This document shows positions 18,511-26,648 of a stretch of 64,000 nt of DNA, one piece after another. Within the stretch, counting starts at the first letter, position 1; each line of letters begins with the position of its first letter. The notes below the pieces were generated by a model that searched no databases, was not told the origin of the DNA, and worked only from the letters and a program-made list of their open reading frames with translations. A program made the translations under genes and the position numbers. This stretch comes from an uncultured Ectothiorhodospiraceae bacterium (GTDB taxonomy: Bacteria > Pseudomonadota > Gammaproteobacteria > Nitrococcales > Nitrococcaceae). The DNA is taken from NCBI GenBank assembly GCA_913057145.1, contig CAJXNJ010000006.1:1-64000 (forward strand). Direction: 5' to 3'.

Positions 18511-18533
18511 TTGTCCACAAAACCTGTGGATAA
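18511..18533. promoter_or_regulatory. Inverted pair of DnaA-box-like sequences
   Basis: TGTGGATAA at 18525-18533 is the exact complement of the strong DnaA box TTATCCACA. TTGTCCACA at 18511-18519 differs from it by one base and faces it, with 5 bases between. The pair forms an imperfect inverted repeat just upstream of dusB. Confidence 0.5.
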
Positions 18534-18589
18534 GAGTGTGGAAGAAATTTGCTTGATCGGCGTCAATCCCTTGAATGATGCGGGATTGC

Positions 18590-18671
18590 TTTAGATTGGC
18601 GGAATATTCACCAAATAAAATAACCCGTTAAATTTCAATATTTTACAGGATTTTTATAAGACATAGAATTG
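18590..18671. other. AT-rich segment between DnaA-box-like sites
   Basis: About 80 bases are markedly A/T-rich in a GC-rich chromosome, with A and T runs such as aaataaaataa and atttttataa. The segment could be an easily melted region or simply promoter DNA. Confidence 0.5.
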
Positions 18672-18705
18672 TCACTTTGCGCCAAATGGTTCATGTGCGC
18701 TTGCA

Positions 18706-18726
18706 GCAGGCAATCGGAATGCCTGC
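18706..18726. promoter_or_regulatory. Perfect 7-bp inverted repeat upstream of the dehydrogenase gene
   Basis: GCAGGCA and TGCCTGC flank 7 bases. No T-run follows, so it is more likely an operator or part of the control region than a terminator. Confidence 0.4.
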
Positions 18727-18736
18727 GCACCGTTCT

Positions 18737-18745
18737 TGTGCATAA
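18737..18745 (-). promoter_or_regulatory. DnaA-box-like sequence
   Basis: TGTGCATAA is the complement of TTATGCACA, which fits the consensus TTATNCACA. It lies about 200 bases from the paired boxes across the AT-rich segment. Confidence 0.4.
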
Positions 18746-18799
18746 CCTTTCTGGTAGTCTGGGCGCTCAAAGATGATCCCGGACAGGAGAGGAGAGGTT

Positions 18800-19759
18800 A
18801 TGAGTCACGCGGTGATGCTCGATCGAGAGACATTGGATTTGGGCGATTTGGATCTCTCCGGCCTGGAGTCATCGGTCGAGACGCTGACAACCTACCCGCA
18901 GACGCAGCCCGCAGATGTTGTCGAGCGCATCGGTGATGCCGACATCGTGATCGTCAACAAGGTGGTTCTGACCGCGGAGATCATTCAGGCCTGTCCGAAT
19001 CTGAAGCTAATCTGCGTGATTGCGACCGGCGTCAACAATATTGATACGCAGGCCGCGGCAGAGCGCAATGTAAAAGTCGTTAACTGCCGGGCTTACGGGA
19101 CGGAATCGGTTAGCCAGCACGCCATTGCAATGCTATTGGCACTGAATACGCGGTTGCTTGACTATGCCGAGGCCGTACGCGCAGGGCGCTGGGAGCAGGC
19201 GCCGCATTTCTGCTTCCTGGATTATCCCATTCGGGAAATCGCTGATCAGACTCTGCTTGTGGTGGGGCATGGAGAACTCGGCGGAGCAGTCGCCCGCAAG
19301 GCCGAGTGCCTTGGGATGCGCGTATTAAAAGCGGAGCGGCCCGGGGCCAGTGAGGTTCGGCCGGGGCGAGTGGATTTCCATGAAGCTATCCCACAAGCCG
19401 ATGCGGTGACTCTACACTGCCCGTTGACCGCAGAGACAGAGAATCTGATTAATGCCGATGTGTTAAAGCGCATGAAGCCCACCGCCGTTGTGATCAACAC
19501 GGCGCGGGGTGGCATCGTCAATGAGGCGGATCTGGCCGATGCGCTGCGTCGGGGCGAGATTGCCGGGGCCGGCATGGATGTGCTCACAACAGAGCCTCCC
19601 AGGGCTGGCAACGCCTTGTTAGCGAATGACATTCCCAATCTGATCGTCACACCGCACAGCGCCTGGGGCAGTCGTACGGCCCGGCAGCGCATCGTCACGC
19701 AGACCGTTGAGAATATCAGCGCCTGGGAGCAGGGCGAGGCATTAAGGGTGGTGGTTTAA
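18800..19759 (+). CDS. D-2-hydroxyacid dehydrogenase (glycerate dehydrogenase / hydroxypyruvate reductase-like)
   Basis: This is an NAD(P)-dependent reductase of 2-oxo acids; hydroxypyruvate/glycerate is the most likely substrate by resemblance to HprA. The ATG at 18800 sits behind a strong ribosome site (ggagagg, 18791-18797) and is preferred to an ATG nine codons upstream. The 319-residue protein shows the nucleotide-binding GHGELGG near residue 155, the catalytic Arg in NTARGGIV (~235), Glu in the VLTTEPP stretch (~264) and His in TPHSAWGS (~285). The stop overlaps the start of the SDR gene by one base, so the two form an operon. Confidence 0.9.
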   Translation: MSHAVMLDRETLDLGDLDLSGLESSVETLTTYPQTQPADVVERIGDADIVIVNKVVLTAEIIQACPNLKLICVIATGVNNIDTQAAAERNVKVVNCRAYGTESVSQHAIAMLLALNTRLLDYAEAVRAGRWEQAPHFCFLDYPIREIADQTLLVVGHGELGGAVARKAECLGMRVLKAERPGASEVRPGRVDFHEAIPQADAVTLHCPLTAETENLINADVLKRMKPTAVVINTARGGIVNEADLADALRRGEIAGAGMDVLTTEPPRAGNALLANDIPNLIVTPHSAWGSRTARQRIVTQTVENISAWEQGEALRVVV

Positions 19760-20511
19760 TGCCGGCAGCCGATTGGGTGGTGATCACTGGTGCGAGCAGC
19801 GGCATCGGTAGGGCACTGGCAACACTCATGGCGCGGGATTATCCAGTGCTCGCCATCGCACGCCGCGAGCAGCCATTAATTGAGCTTGAAAGTACCTCTG
19901 AGAACATTCGGGCCTGCCAAGCCGATGTAGCGAGTGAAGAGGGCCGTGAGGCCATTGTGCAGGCAATCGAGGGTGCCAAAGTCCGTTATCTGGTGCATAA
20001 CGCAGGCGTTCTCTCGCCGATCGGTCCGCTTATGGCGCAATCCGCCGCTGATATCCGTGAAGCACTCGCCATTAACGTGGAAGCCCCCATCGCGATTACC
20101 CGGGCACTGCTCGGACAGATGGCCGTGGGTGGCAGAATCCTGCATATCTCATCCGGGGCCGCGCACAATGCTTACCCCGGTTGGGGGGCTTATTGCATGA
20201 GTAAAGCAGCGTTATTCATGGCTTATGAAATCCTGCGCCAGGAGCTCGATGAGCAGATGGTTGCCATTGGCAGCCTGCGCCCGGGCGTGGTGGATACACC
20301 GATGCAGGCGCTGATCCGCGAGCAGAGCGCGGCGGATTTTCCTGCGGTTGAGCAATTCCGCGCCTTAAAGGCCGATGATGCGCTGAGTTCCGCGCAGGAT
20401 GTCGCCCGATTCATTCGCGCGGTACTTGAGCGGACCAGTCGTGCCGATTTCAGCGCCGATGAGTGGGACATTCGCGCGCACTGGTCTCGGGTGCTCGGCG
20501 ATAGCGCTTGA
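19759..20511 (+). CDS. SDR-family short-chain dehydrogenase/reductase
   Basis: The Rossmann-fold oxidoreductase has 250 residues, with the cofactor motif TGASSGIG at ~9-16, the NAG motif in HNAGVLS near 75, the catalytic Ser in HISSGAA and the YxxxK pair in YCMSK near residue 145. The form resembles the sepiapterin-reductase/YueD-like branch; the substrate cannot be told. It is translationally coupled to the upstream 2-hydroxyacid dehydrogenase gene. Its final 62 bp overlap the 3' end of the convergent phosphoribosyltransferase gene, an unusually long coding overlap. Confidence 0.9.
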   Translation: MPAADWVVITGASSGIGRALATLMARDYPVLAIARREQPLIELESTSENIRACQADVASEEGREAIVQAIEGAKVRYLVHNAGVLSPIGPLMAQSAADIREALAINVEAPIAITRALLGQMAVGGRILHISSGAAHNAYPGWGAYCMSKAALFMAYEILRQELDEQMVAIGSLRPGVVDTPMQALIREQSAADFPAVEQFRALKADDALSSAQDVARFIRAVLERTSRADFSADEWDIRAHWSRVLGDSA

Positions 20512-21118
20512 GAATGGATTCGACCTGCTCATCACTGATCTGCGGAAAATCGACATAAAACTGGCTGATGGCCATGAGATTATCCGGTTGCAGTGGGCAG
20601 ACGACCTGATCGGAGAGCGCTCGCAGCATTTTGACAGTCTCTGGTGAAGCAACCCCAAGCGCGACCGTGATCGATCTGGGATTCCGGGCACGAGCCGCTT
20701 TGATTGCGGCTTTCATCGTGGCTCCGGTAGCCGCCCCGTCATCAACAATGATGATATCGCGGCCGTCCAATGGGGCAGGAGGGATGGCGTAGCGCTCGCG
20801 GCGACGGGCGAGTACTTCCCGTTGCTGTTCAATCTCGGCCTCGATCACCGGGGTGTGGCGTAATCGCCCGAAGCTTGGGTCAATGCTTATGTGCCCGTGC
20901 TCATCGATTGCGCCAATTGCGTACTCCGGATTGCCAGGAGCACGCAGTTTGTGCACGAGGATGACATCGAGACTGGCATTGAGGGTATTGGCAATGATCT
21001 CTGCCATCGGAACAGCACCGCGGGGAATAGCGAGGACAACAGGGCGGTACCAATCATTGCTGCTGAGTGCATTGATAATCTGCTGGGCGGCTTCGGATCG
21101 ATTTCTATAATTTAACAT
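20450..21118 (-). CDS. Phosphoribosyltransferase-domain protein
   Basis: The protein has 222 residues with a type I phosphoribosyltransferase fold. The PRPP-binding signature DIIIVDDGAATGATM lies near residues 119-133 and an early conserved IPRGAVPMAEII near 30-41. Such free-standing proteins, often encoded beside stress or erythromycin-esterase-like genes, have no settled substrate. The basic tail after ~205 is read opposite the end of the SDR gene. The start codon lies inside a 14-bp AT palindrome, which may be an operator or the -10 region of divergent promoters shared with the TraB gene. Confidence 0.85.
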   Translation of the reverse strand: MLNYRNRSEAAQQIINALSSNDWYRPVVLAIPRGAVPMAEIIANTLNASLDVILVHKLRAPGNPEYAIGAIDEHGHISIDPSFGRLRHTPVIEAEIEQQREVLARRRERYAIPPAPLDGRDIIIVDDGAATGATMKAAIKAARARNPRSITVALGVASPETVKMLRALSDQVVCPLQPDNLMAISQFYVDFPQISDEQVESILKRYRRAPETSARECPTHRR

Positions 21119-21130
21119 AATATATATTAT
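21117..21130. promoter_or_regulatory. AT palindrome between phosphoribosyltransferase and TraB genes
   Basis: ATAATATATATTAT reads the same on both strands and touches the start codon of the minus-strand gene. In a GC-rich genome it is conspicuous and may hold a -10 element or a regulator site. Confidence 0.45.
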
Positions 21131-21201
21131 ACGAAGTTAAAGGTGGTCGTCGGAGGGTGCCTCATGGATAATCACCCGCTTTATCACTTAACGGATCTGA
21201 C

Positions 21202-22404
21202 ATGGATTCGCTCACAGAGACTCACCTCATCCGCCAGGTCTGCGTAGACGGGACAACCTTTGTCCTACTCGGCACGGCCCATGTCTCCGCGCAAAGCATT
21301 GTCGATGTCCGACGCGAGATCGATCGTGGCGACTATGACGCAATCGCTGTTGAACTGTGCGAAAGCCGTCACCGCGCGCTCACCGACGCCTCCTCGCTTG
21401 AGCAGATGGATCTCTTTGAGATCATTCGCGGTGGTAAAGCCGGCATGGTCATGGCCAGTCTTGCCCTTGGCGCCTATCAGCAGCGGCTCGCCCAACAGTT
21501 TGATATCAAGCCGGGCGCTGAGCTCGAGGCTGCGGCGCGCGGGGCCAGACGCCTTGGAAAACCGCTCTGGCTTGTGGATCGGGAAATCGGCACGACGTTA
21601 AAGCGGGTCTATCGCAATATGCCGTGGTGGCAGCGTCCGACACTGTTCACGGGGCTGCTGGGGAGTCTGCTGTCGCGCGAGACGGTCAGTGCTGAGGAGA
21701 TCGAGCGGCTGAAACAGGGCGATATGCTGGAATCGTCGTTCAGTGAATTCGCAGCGAACTCCGCCGCCCTCTATGAACCCCTCATTAACGAGCGTGATCG
21801 ATACATGGCCGCGAGACTGCTTGAGGAGGCCGAATCTGCGGACTCACGCCCGAAGAAAGTCCTTGTGGTGGTTGGCGCCGGGCATCTCAAGGGGCTTGCC
21901 GAGGCCCTTGAGCGCCCGACATCAACGCCCACGGCCACCCGTGAGGCACTGGAGGTCATCCCGCCGGGTGCACGTTGGCCAAAGCTCATCCCCTGGGTCG
22001 TGGTGGCGATTATTCTCAGCGGTTTTGCCATTGGATTCAGTCGCTCGCCGGCGCTTGGCTGGCAACTGGTGTTTGATTGGGTACTGATTAACGGCGGGCT
22101 CTGCGCTCTCGGTGCTGCCCTTGCGCGCGGTCATCCACTAACGGTTATCGGGTCGTTTCTTGCCGCCCCGTTCACCTCGCTTAATCCAACCATTGGCGCC
22201 GGTTTTGTCGCTGCGGCCATTGAGCTTTTCGCAAGGCGTCCACAGGTGACCGATTTCAGACAGCTTCGCGATGCGGTGACCTCATGGCGTGGCTGGTGGC
22301 ACAACCGTGTGGCCCGCACGCTGCTGGTCTTTCTCTTTGCAACGCTTGGCTCTGCCGCCGGGACTTACCTCGCCGGGTTTCGGATCATCGGCGAGCTTAT
22401 CTAG
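21202..22404 (+). CDS. TraB/PrgY-family integral membrane protein
   Basis: The 400-residue protein has a TraB domain (~10-240) followed by about four hydrophobic helices (~255-400). Conserved family features are visible: GTAHVS near residue 25, the VELCESRH stretch near 50, and a second glycine-histidine motif GAGHLKG near 225. The family is thought to include metal-dependent hydrolases or pheromone-control proteins, but no bacterial chromosomal member of this type has a role I can assign. It is transcribed alone, divergent from the phosphoribosyltransferase gene and tail-to-tail with tatD (4-bp overlap). Confidence 0.88.
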   Translation: MDSLTETHLIRQVCVDGTTFVLLGTAHVSAQSIVDVRREIDRGDYDAIAVELCESRHRALTDASSLEQMDLFEIIRGGKAGMVMASLALGAYQQRLAQQFDIKPGAELEAAARGARRLGKPLWLVDREIGTTLKRVYRNMPWWQRPTLFTGLLGSLLSRETVSAEEIERLKQGDMLESSFSEFAANSAALYEPLINERDRYMAARLLEEAESADSRPKKVLVVVGAGHLKGLAEALERPTSTPTATREALEVIPPGARWPKLIPWVVVAIILSGFAIGFSRSPALGWQLVFDWVLINGGLCALGAALARGHPLTVIGSFLAAPFTSLNPTIGAGFVAAAIELFARRPQVTDFRQLRDAVTSWRGWWHNRVARTLLVFLFATLGSAAGTYLAGFRIIGELI

Positions 22405-23183
22405 CCCAGAGCGCCTCTAGCGGCCCGCGGGAAGCAGGCAAAGAAGTTCTCGGCGGTCTTTTCGGCAATCTGCGCGGCAGGCAGTTGTTGTAGCTCGGCA
22501 ATGCATTCAATGACTTCCAAGACCCAGCCAGGGCGATTTTCCTGACCGCGATGCGGCACCGGGGCGAGATACGGGCAATCGGTCTCAACGAGTAACCGGT
22601 CGAGCGGCAGCTCGGAGACGGTCTGACGCAGTGCTTTGGCGTTGGCAAAGGTCACGATGCCGGAGATTGAGAGGTAAAAACCCAGGTCAAGGAATCCACG
22701 TGCGGTCTCGGCATCCTCGACAAAACAATGAATAACGCCGCCCACCTCCTCGGCATGCTCTTCCTGCAGGATGCTTAAAGTATCGGCAGGTGCCAGCCGG
22801 CTGTGGACGATGATCGGCAGACCGGCCTGCCGGGCCGCTTCGATGTGGCGGCGAAAACGCGCCTGCTGCCAGCCATAATCAAGCTCTGATCCCGCGCCGT
22901 AATCAAGACCCGTCTCACCAATGGCAACGACACCCGGGTGATCGGCAAGCGCGGCGAGTTGCTCCGGTGAAGGGTCTTCGCCGGTACCGCAGGGATGTAC
23001 GCCAATGGAGGTGAAAACTTCCTTGTGACGTTCGCTGAAGGCTGTAAGCCGGGCGTGCTCTTCGACGCCAACGGCTACATTGAGGAAATACCCGACCCCG
23101 GCCGCCTTTGCTTCCTGCAGCGCGGCATCGGCGCTCTCCGGGCGCTCCAGAAGGTGAAAATGACAATGTGAATCAACGATCAT
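22401..23183 (-). CDS. TatD-family metal-dependent hydrolase (YcfH type)
   Basis: This TIM-barrel metallohydrolase of 260 residues has the metal-binding HCHFHL at residues 6-11, Glu in AIGETGLDYG near 90, IVHSR near 125 and the final ETDCPYLAP motif near 200. These are the full TatD signatures. Its place at the end of the tmk-holB cluster matches the E. coli ycfH paralogue rather than tatD itself. The start overlaps the holB stop by 4 bp. No pilZ gene lies between holB and this gene. A DNase or phosphoesterase role is likely from the family, but the substrate is uncertain. Confidence 0.92.
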   Translation of the reverse strand: MIVDSHCHFHLLERPESADAALQEAKAAGVGYFLNVAVGVEEHARLTAFSERHKEVFTSIGVHPCGTGEDPSPEQLAALADHPGVVAIGETGLDYGAGSELDYGWQQARFRRHIEAARQAGLPIIVHSRLAPADTLSILQEEHAEEVGGVIHCFVEDAETARGFLDLGFYLSISGIVTFANAKALRQTVSELPLDRLLVETDCPYLAPVPHRGQENRPGWVLEVIECIAELQQLPAAQIAEKTAENFFACFPRAARGALG

Positions 23184-24145
23184 GCAGGACTCCAGAGCAG
23201 GAAATGGGCCTCAAGCGCGAGCTCCTTGGCAAGACTTGGACTGGCCGCGGCGCGCAGATCAGTCAGAGAACGCTGGATGCGATCCAGTCGGCCGGCGGAG
23301 AGCCCCGCTGCGAGCTTTTGAAAGGACTGATCCGCCAAAGCACTGTTCACCGGTGCGTATTGATGCCGCATGAGCAGGGCCAGCAGTCTCTGCATGCTCT
23401 GATTGACGGCCGTGGCGCCCGCCTCCTGCCATGCAGCGGCGGCTTCAACCGGGCTCTTCTGCCCGCCTGTCACCCCGGCGATATCACGGACAAGTGCCTG
23501 CCAATGCGCCATACCCTCCTGCTCATGCACCGCCATGGCCTGCAGCGGAGCGCCTCCGCTCAGAGCCAGCAGTGTCTCGGCTTCGCCCTGTCCGATCCCC
23601 TGGCTCATCAACCAGTCCCGTGCGGTATTCTCTGCCGGCATCCCAAGCCGATAGCTCTGACAACGACTGCGAATCGTGGCGGGCATCCGGGCCGGCGCGT
23701 CACTGACCAGAATGAGCACCATCTCAGCAGGGGGTTCTTCCAGTGTCTTAAGGAGCGCATTGGCGGCGTTGCGATTCATGGCTTCTGCCGGTGAGACGAT
23801 TGCTACTCGATGGCCCTGATATTGACTGGTCAGCTGACTGAAAGCGGTTAAATCGCGTACTGCTTCGATTTTAAGAATCCCGCTGCCGCCCTCCTCGGGT
23901 GCGATGGAGAGAAAGTCCGGATGACTGCCGGCAATGCGTAGCTGGCAGCCTCGACATTGACCGCAAGCGAGGCCTTCAGCGGGTGACAGACATAAAAGCC
24001 TCGCTGCCATGGCTTCGGCCAGCGCACGCTTGCCAATGCCTGCCGGGCCGGCGATCAGTAACGCGTGTGGAAGCCGAGACGCCGCTATGGCCGCGTTAAA
24101 GCGCCGCCAGGCCTCGGCCAACCAGGGATAGACCCTATCAGTCAT
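23180..24145 (-). CDS. holB: DNA polymerase III subunit delta'
   Basis: Delta' is part of the clamp loader that places the sliding clamp on DNA. The 321-residue protein carries an AAA+ N-terminal domain with AGPAGIGKRAL (~32-42), a zinc-binding cysteine group CGQCRGC near residue 60, and the SRC-type sensor TIRSRCQSY near 160. C-terminal helical collar domain follows. Position between tmk and the tatD homologue is the conserved gammaproteobacterial order. Its start overlaps the tmk stop by 8 bp. Confidence 0.94.
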   Translation of the reverse strand: MTDRVYPWLAEAWRRFNAAIAASRLPHALLIAGPAGIGKRALAEAMAARLLCLSPAEGLACGQCRGCQLRIAGSHPDFLSIAPEEGGSGILKIEAVRDLTAFSQLTSQYQGHRVAIVSPAEAMNRNAANALLKTLEEPPAEMVLILVSDAPARMPATIRSRCQSYRLGMPAENTARDWLMSQGIGQGEAETLLALSGGAPLQAMAVHEQEGMAHWQALVRDIAGVTGGQKSPVEAAAAWQEAGATAVNQSMQRLLALLMRHQYAPVNSALADQSFQKLAAGLSAGRLDRIQRSLTDLRAAASPSLAKELALEAHFLLWSPA

Positions 24146-24776
24146 CGATCACACCCGGTTTTGTGTAGGCTTCGAGCACGGCGATGATGCGCGCTTTGAC
24201 CTGCTCCGGGGTCTGCTCAGCGGCGATACGTTGAATGCGCTCCGGTTGCTGTTCTGCAATGGCGGCATAACCCTCGCGAATACGTTCAAAAAAAGCCGTC
24301 TCCTCGGCCTCGAATCGATCCGGCGTACTGCGTCTGGCCGCACGCGTCAGCCCGAGCTCGACTGGCAGATCAAGCCAGAGTGTAAGCCCCGGTTGGATAT
24401 CCGGATGCACCCAGTCGGCAAGTCTTTGTATGCGCTCAATTCCCAGCGCACGGCCAGCCCCTTGATAGGCGATGGAGGCATCAGTGAAGCGATCGCAGAC
24501 CACCCAGGCGCCTCTGGCAAGCGCGGGGCGGATCACCCGGGCGAGATGCTCGGCACGGGCTGCAAACATTAAAAGCACTTCGGCCTCTGCACTCATGCCA
24601 TCACTTCGATGAGCCAACAATACCGCGCGAAGCTCTTCGCCGAGTGCTGTCCCGCCCGGCTCCCGCGTACTCACAACCTCTTCCCCGCGGGCCTGCAACC
24701 ACTCAATGATGATCTGCATTGCCGTTGTCTTACCGGCGCCCTCGGTGCCCTCGATGGTAATGAATCTCTCGGCCAT
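24138..24776 (-). CDS. tmk: Thymidylate kinase
   Basis: The enzyme phosphorylates dTMP to dTDP for DNA synthesis. The start at 24776 yields MAERFITIEG, the normal N-terminus, and lies 4 bp after the mltG stop; a longer frame would run into mltG. The 212-residue protein has the P-loop EGTEGAGKTT (~9-18), the DR-x motif in CDRFTDASIAYQG near 96-108 and the LID region RSTPDRFE near 150 with basic residues. It lies in the mltG-tmk-holB order known in related bacteria. Confidence 0.95.
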   Translation of the reverse strand: MAERFITIEGTEGAGKTTAMQIIIEWLQARGEEVVSTREPGGTALGEELRAVLLAHRSDGMSAEAEVLLMFAARAEHLARVIRPALARGAWVVCDRFTDASIAYQGAGRALGIERIQRLADWVHPDIQPGLTLWLDLPVELGLTRAARRSTPDRFEAEETAFFERIREGYAAIAEQQPERIQRIAAEQTPEQVKARIIAVLEAYTKPGVIDD

Positions 24777-24780
24777 CGCC

Positions 24781-25800
24781 CTACTCTCCAGCCTGCAACT
24801 GATAACGCCTGACAGCGGCGCGATGTTCGTCATAAGTCTCGGAGAAAACATGCCGGCCATCGCCGCGGGAGACGAAAAATAAGCTTTTGCCCTCGGCCGG
24901 ATTCACCGCTGCCCGCAGCGCCGCCACCCCGGGTAGGGCAATGGGCGTGGGCGGCAGGCCGTGGCGGGTATAGGTGTTGTAGGGTGTATCGGTGCGCAAA
25001 TGGATTCTTTTCAAGTCGCCATCGAACGCATCACCGAGGCCATAAATCACGGTGGGATCGGTCTGCAGACGCATCCCGCGCTCGAGCCTTCGAATGAAAA
25101 CACCGGCAATCCTGGCCCGCTCGGCGGCATAGCCTGTCTCTTTTTCGATGATGGAGGCAAGAATCAACGCCTCCTCCGGTGAGTCGAGCGGTAATCCGGC
25201 GGCCCTTTCAGCCCAAATCTCGGCCAGTGCGGCCTCAAGTGCGCGATTGGCACGTCTCAGCAGGGCAACATCGCTTGTGCCGCGGGGAAAGCTATATGTC
25301 TCGGGCAGAAATCGGCCTTCCGGATGGATGCCCGAGCGGTCAATCGCGGCCATTACCTCAGCAGCCGAGGCCTGCGCAGAGAGCGTCTTTTCAATCGCCG
25401 GGTGCGCGTGAATCTCCGCCATCAGCGTCTCAAAACGCCACCCCTCAATAATCGTGAATTGATGCTGTATGACTTCGCCTGCTGCCATTCGCCTGAGCAA
25501 TGCTGCAGCCGTCAGCCCGGGCTCAATGGCGTATTCCCCCGCCTGCAGGCGTTGCGCGAGGTTGTTGATGCGTGCATGCAGGCTGAACAACAACGGCGAG
25601 TCGATGAGCCCTTTGGCCTGCAGCGACTCGGCGATGACGGCGAAACTGCTGCCTGGCTCAACGATGATGGCTTCTGCCGCCTCATCCACCGGAATCATAG
25701 GCTTTGACTGCAGCGTCTGCAGGCCCTGGAAAAGCCAGAACACTCCCACCGTGCCAAGGAGGACAACACCCAGTACGGCGGTTTTTATCCCCCGCCTCAT
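24781..25800 (-). CDS. mltG: Endolytic murein transglycosylase
   Basis: MltG cuts nascent peptidoglycan strands and helps end glycan elongation. It has 339 residues, with one N-terminal membrane helix (~8-28), a LysM-like region and the YceG catalytic domain. The essential Glu is in ASIIEKETGYAAER near residue 215, followed by LQTDPTVIYGLG. The start overlaps the pabC stop by 4 bp, which indicates coupled translation. pabC-mltG-tmk-holB is the standard order in gammaproteobacteria. Confidence 0.95.
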   Translation of the reverse strand: MRRGIKTAVLGVVLLGTVGVFWLFQGLQTLQSKPMIPVDEAAEAIIVEPGSSFAVIAESLQAKGLIDSPLLFSLHARINNLAQRLQAGEYAIEPGLTAAALLRRMAAGEVIQHQFTIIEGWRFETLMAEIHAHPAIEKTLSAQASAAEVMAAIDRSGIHPEGRFLPETYSFPRGTSDVALLRRANRALEAALAEIWAERAAGLPLDSPEEALILASIIEKETGYAAERARIAGVFIRRLERGMRLQTDPTVIYGLGDAFDGDLKRIHLRTDTPYNTYTRHGLPPTPIALPGVAALRAAVNPAEGKSLFFVSRGDGRHVFSETYDEHRAAVRRYQLQAGE

Positions 25801-26645
25801 CGGCCCATGACCTCGGGGGTGAGCGCGATCCGGTGTTCGTTGATGCGTGCAAGCAGCGTGGACTGCAGCGCAGGGGCGGACAGCTTGCGCCCGGCGAGAC
25901 GTCGCACCGGCCAGACGCCGTTTAAGCTGTTACAGAGCATCATGGCGTCTTTATCCTGCAGCGTCTCAAGACTCATGGGTTTTTTTCTCACCACAATCCC
26001 CATGGCTCCTGCCTGCTCGACAATCCATTGCTGCATGATGCCATCAACCCCCACATCCGTGATGTCCGGGATGATCAGCGTGCCCTCGGATTCAATGAGC
26101 AGGTTGGCGCTCGTCGCCTCTGCAATACGCCCATCCCCTGCCAGCAGCAGACCGTCGCTATCGCCTGCACTGCCGCACTCAGCCCGCGCCAGGACCTGCT
26201 CCAGGCGATTGAGATGTTTCATGCCGGCAAGCACTGGCTGAATCGCAAGCCGTATCTGGCAGACTCGCAGATCAACACCGTCTGCCCAGAGTGTGTCTGG
26301 ACGCTCTGGCACTGGCAGACACTGAAGAATGCGGGTGGGTTTGCAGACAACGGGCGGTGCATAGCCGACGCCACCGGCACCACGGGTGACGGTGATGCGC
26401 AGAACACCGGATGTGGCCTTGTCTGATAAAGCCTGCCAATCGGCCCAGAGGGTTTCCGTCTCTGGAACCGGGATCCCGAGGCGTTCACAGCCGAACTGCA
26501 GGCGCTCGATATGCGCATCCCAGAGCTGAGGCCTGCCATCGACAACTGCGAGGGTTTCGAAAACCCCGTCACCAAAGCGTAATCCGCGGTCGGCTATGGA
26601 AAGCTCACCGCGAGACTGCCCGTTGACCAGGCAGCAGGCCATCAT
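25797..26645 (-). CDS. pabC: Aminodeoxychorismate lyase (4-amino-4-deoxychorismate lyase)
   Basis: This PLP enzyme of folate synthesis releases p-aminobenzoate from aminodeoxychorismate. The 282-residue protein is a class IV aminotransferase fold: RGLRFGDGVFET near residue 20, Lys in GMKHLNRLEQ near 140 as the PLP-linking residue, and EATSANLL near 175. Two ATG codons in tandem follow a TTG at 26648; I use the first ATG at 26645. fabF ends 3 bp upstream. Its position between fabF and mltG also supports PabC over a branched-chain aminotransferase. Confidence 0.93.
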   Translation of the reverse strand: MMACCLVNGQSRGELSIADRGLRFGDGVFETLAVVDGRPQLWDAHIERLQFGCERLGIPVPETETLWADWQALSDKATSGVLRITVTRGAGGVGYAPPVVCKPTRILQCLPVPERPDTLWADGVDLRVCQIRLAIQPVLAGMKHLNRLEQVLARAECGSAGDSDGLLLAGDGRIAEATSANLLIESEGTLIIPDITDVGVDGIMQQWIVEQAGAMGIVVRKKPMSLETLQDKDAMMLCNSLNGVWPVRRLAGRKLSAPALQSTLLARINEHRIALTPEVMGR

Positions 26646-26648
26646 CAA

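Larger units (their letters stand above)
18473..18799. promoter_or_regulatory. Divergent intergenic region, dusB / 2-hydroxyacid dehydrogenase
   Basis: This is the second-longest gene-free stretch in the window. It holds DnaA-box-like sequences at both ends (18511-18533, 18737-18745), an AT-rich core (18590-18671), a perfect inverted repeat (18706-18726) and the ribosome site of the downstream gene. It must contain the promoters for both neighbours. I found no RNA gene or credible small reading frame in it. Confidence 0.7.

Noticed and set aside
18473-18520. Longer start for dusB
   Set aside because: It would run over the inverted DnaA-box-like pair; the family start MMKIG at 18472 is sufficient.
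23108-23794. 228-codon plus-strand frame opposite holB and the tatD homologue
   Set aside because: Composition (Gln, Arg, His, Cys-rich) is typical of antisense frames; both minus-strand genes are certain.
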